From Pseudonocardiaceae bacterium (lineage in GTDB: Bacteria; Actinomycetota; Actinomycetes; Mycobacteriales; Pseudonocardiaceae): a stretch of 6,835 bases of DNA. Below, in pieces: positions 6,695-6,835 of the stretch. Position 1 is the stretch's first letter; each line of letters starts with the position of its first letter. The position numbers and the translations under genes are program-made. The stretch lies in the NCBI GenBank assembly GCA_025937115.1, contig JAICSB010000172.1, forward strand, positions 1 through 6,835. Reading direction: 5' to 3'. The notes beneath the pieces were generated by a model. That model saw only the letters and a program-made list of their open reading frames with translations. It did no database searches and was not told the DNA's origin.

Positions 6695-6720
6695 GGCTCT
6701 TCGCTGTTTTCAGTGGGTTA
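6695..6720. repeat. Terminal inverted repeat of the insertion sequence (one end)
   Basis: The plus strand reads GGCTCTTCGCTGTTTTCAG and continues GTGGGTTA. It lies between the transposase stop codon and the interrupted coiled-coil gene, where a terminal repeat should be. The inner limit of the repeat cannot be set without the partner end. Confidence 0.6.
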
Positions 6721-6721
6721 C

Positions 6722-6835
6722 TCAGTGTGAGGTCATGTAGGTGGGTGTCGGATGGGTGATGGTGGGGAGCTGGAGCTTGGCTGCGGTGAGGTAGACGATG
6801 GTGATCATCTTGGTTTTGTTGCGGTAGCCCCGGGC
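6722..6835 (-). CDS. Transposase, C-terminal 37 residues only
   Basis: The minus strand is open from the window edge to a TGA at 6722-6724 and encodes ARGYRNKTKMITIVYLTAAK followed by LQLPTITHPTPTYMTSH. The GYRN motif followed by a hydrophobic helix near the C-terminus recalls ISL3-family DDE transposases. The stop lies 27 bp from the putative element end, a usual distance. The DDE catalytic residues are outside the window, so neither the family nor the activity can be confirmed. An otherwise unrelated gene tail is possible but less likely given the adjoining terminal repeat. Confidence 0.62.
   Translation of the reverse strand, partial: ARGYRNKTKMITIVYLTAAKLQLPTITHPTPTYMTSH

Larger units (their letters stand above)
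6695..6835 (-). mobile_element. End of an insertion sequence, ISL3-like, continuing past the right edge
   Basis: A terminal-repeat-like sequence begins at 6695 with GGCTCTTCGCTGTTTTCAG. It is followed directly, on the minus strand, by the 3' end of a transposase gene whose stop lies 27 bp inside the boundary. GGCTCTTCG-type ends and a GYRN motif near the transposase C-terminus fit my recollection of the ISL3 family (IS204/IS1001/IS1096/IS1165). ISL3 elements make 8-bp target duplications, so the flanking GCCAAGGG at 6687-6694 would be one copy if this is right. The other end and the second copy are outside the window. Confidence 0.65.

Overview
The window is high-GC chromosomal DNA, most likely from an actinobacterium (Actinomycetota). 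The evidence is strongly G/C-ending codons, GTG and TTG/CTG-type starts with GGAGG-like ribosome sites, a Gram-positive/actinobacterial LexA box (GAAC-N4-GTTC core) in front of an ImuA'-type mutasome gene, and PurN/PurH proteins with actinobacterial-style sequence. The genus cannot be read from the sequence alone.

Layout from left to right. (1) Positions 1-451, minus strand: the N-terminal 150 codons of an ImuA'-like, RecA-fold SOS mutagenesis protein running off the left edge. Its strong ribosome site, a -10-like hexamer and a LexA box lie at 459-540. (2) Positions 541-995: about 450 bp with no complete gene. It holds a small inverted repeat and a coding-like, probably frameshifted remnant (701-924). 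(3) Positions 996-3788, plus strand: a compact three-gene run, probably one operon, of a Uma2-family PD-(D/E)xK nuclease-like protein, a SAM hydrolase (SAM hydroxide adenosyltransferase, DUF62) and an FAD-dependent oxidoreductase of the flavoprotein monooxygenase fold. (4) Positions 3760-5951, minus strand: purN and purH, translationally coupled by a GTGA overlap. They carry out the two formyl-transfer steps and the final cyclisation of de novo IMP synthesis. purH converges on the flavoprotein gene and the two overlap tail to tail by 29 bp. (5) Positions 6129-6835: a lower-GC accessory patch. A coiled-coil protein gene has lost its 5' end to an insertion sequence whose terminal inverted repeat begins at 6695. 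Only the last 37 residues of the transposase are in the window.

How the genes relate: purN and purH form one biosynthetic unit, and the SOS box links the leftmost gene to DNA-damage-induced mutagenesis (imuB and dnaE2 would be expected nearby but are not in the window). The Uma2 / SAM hydrolase / flavoprotein grouping is the least explained part. Gene spacing supports co-transcription, but no shared pathway can be derived from the sequence. I see no CRISPR array, rRNA, tRNA, riboswitch or confident intrinsic terminator.
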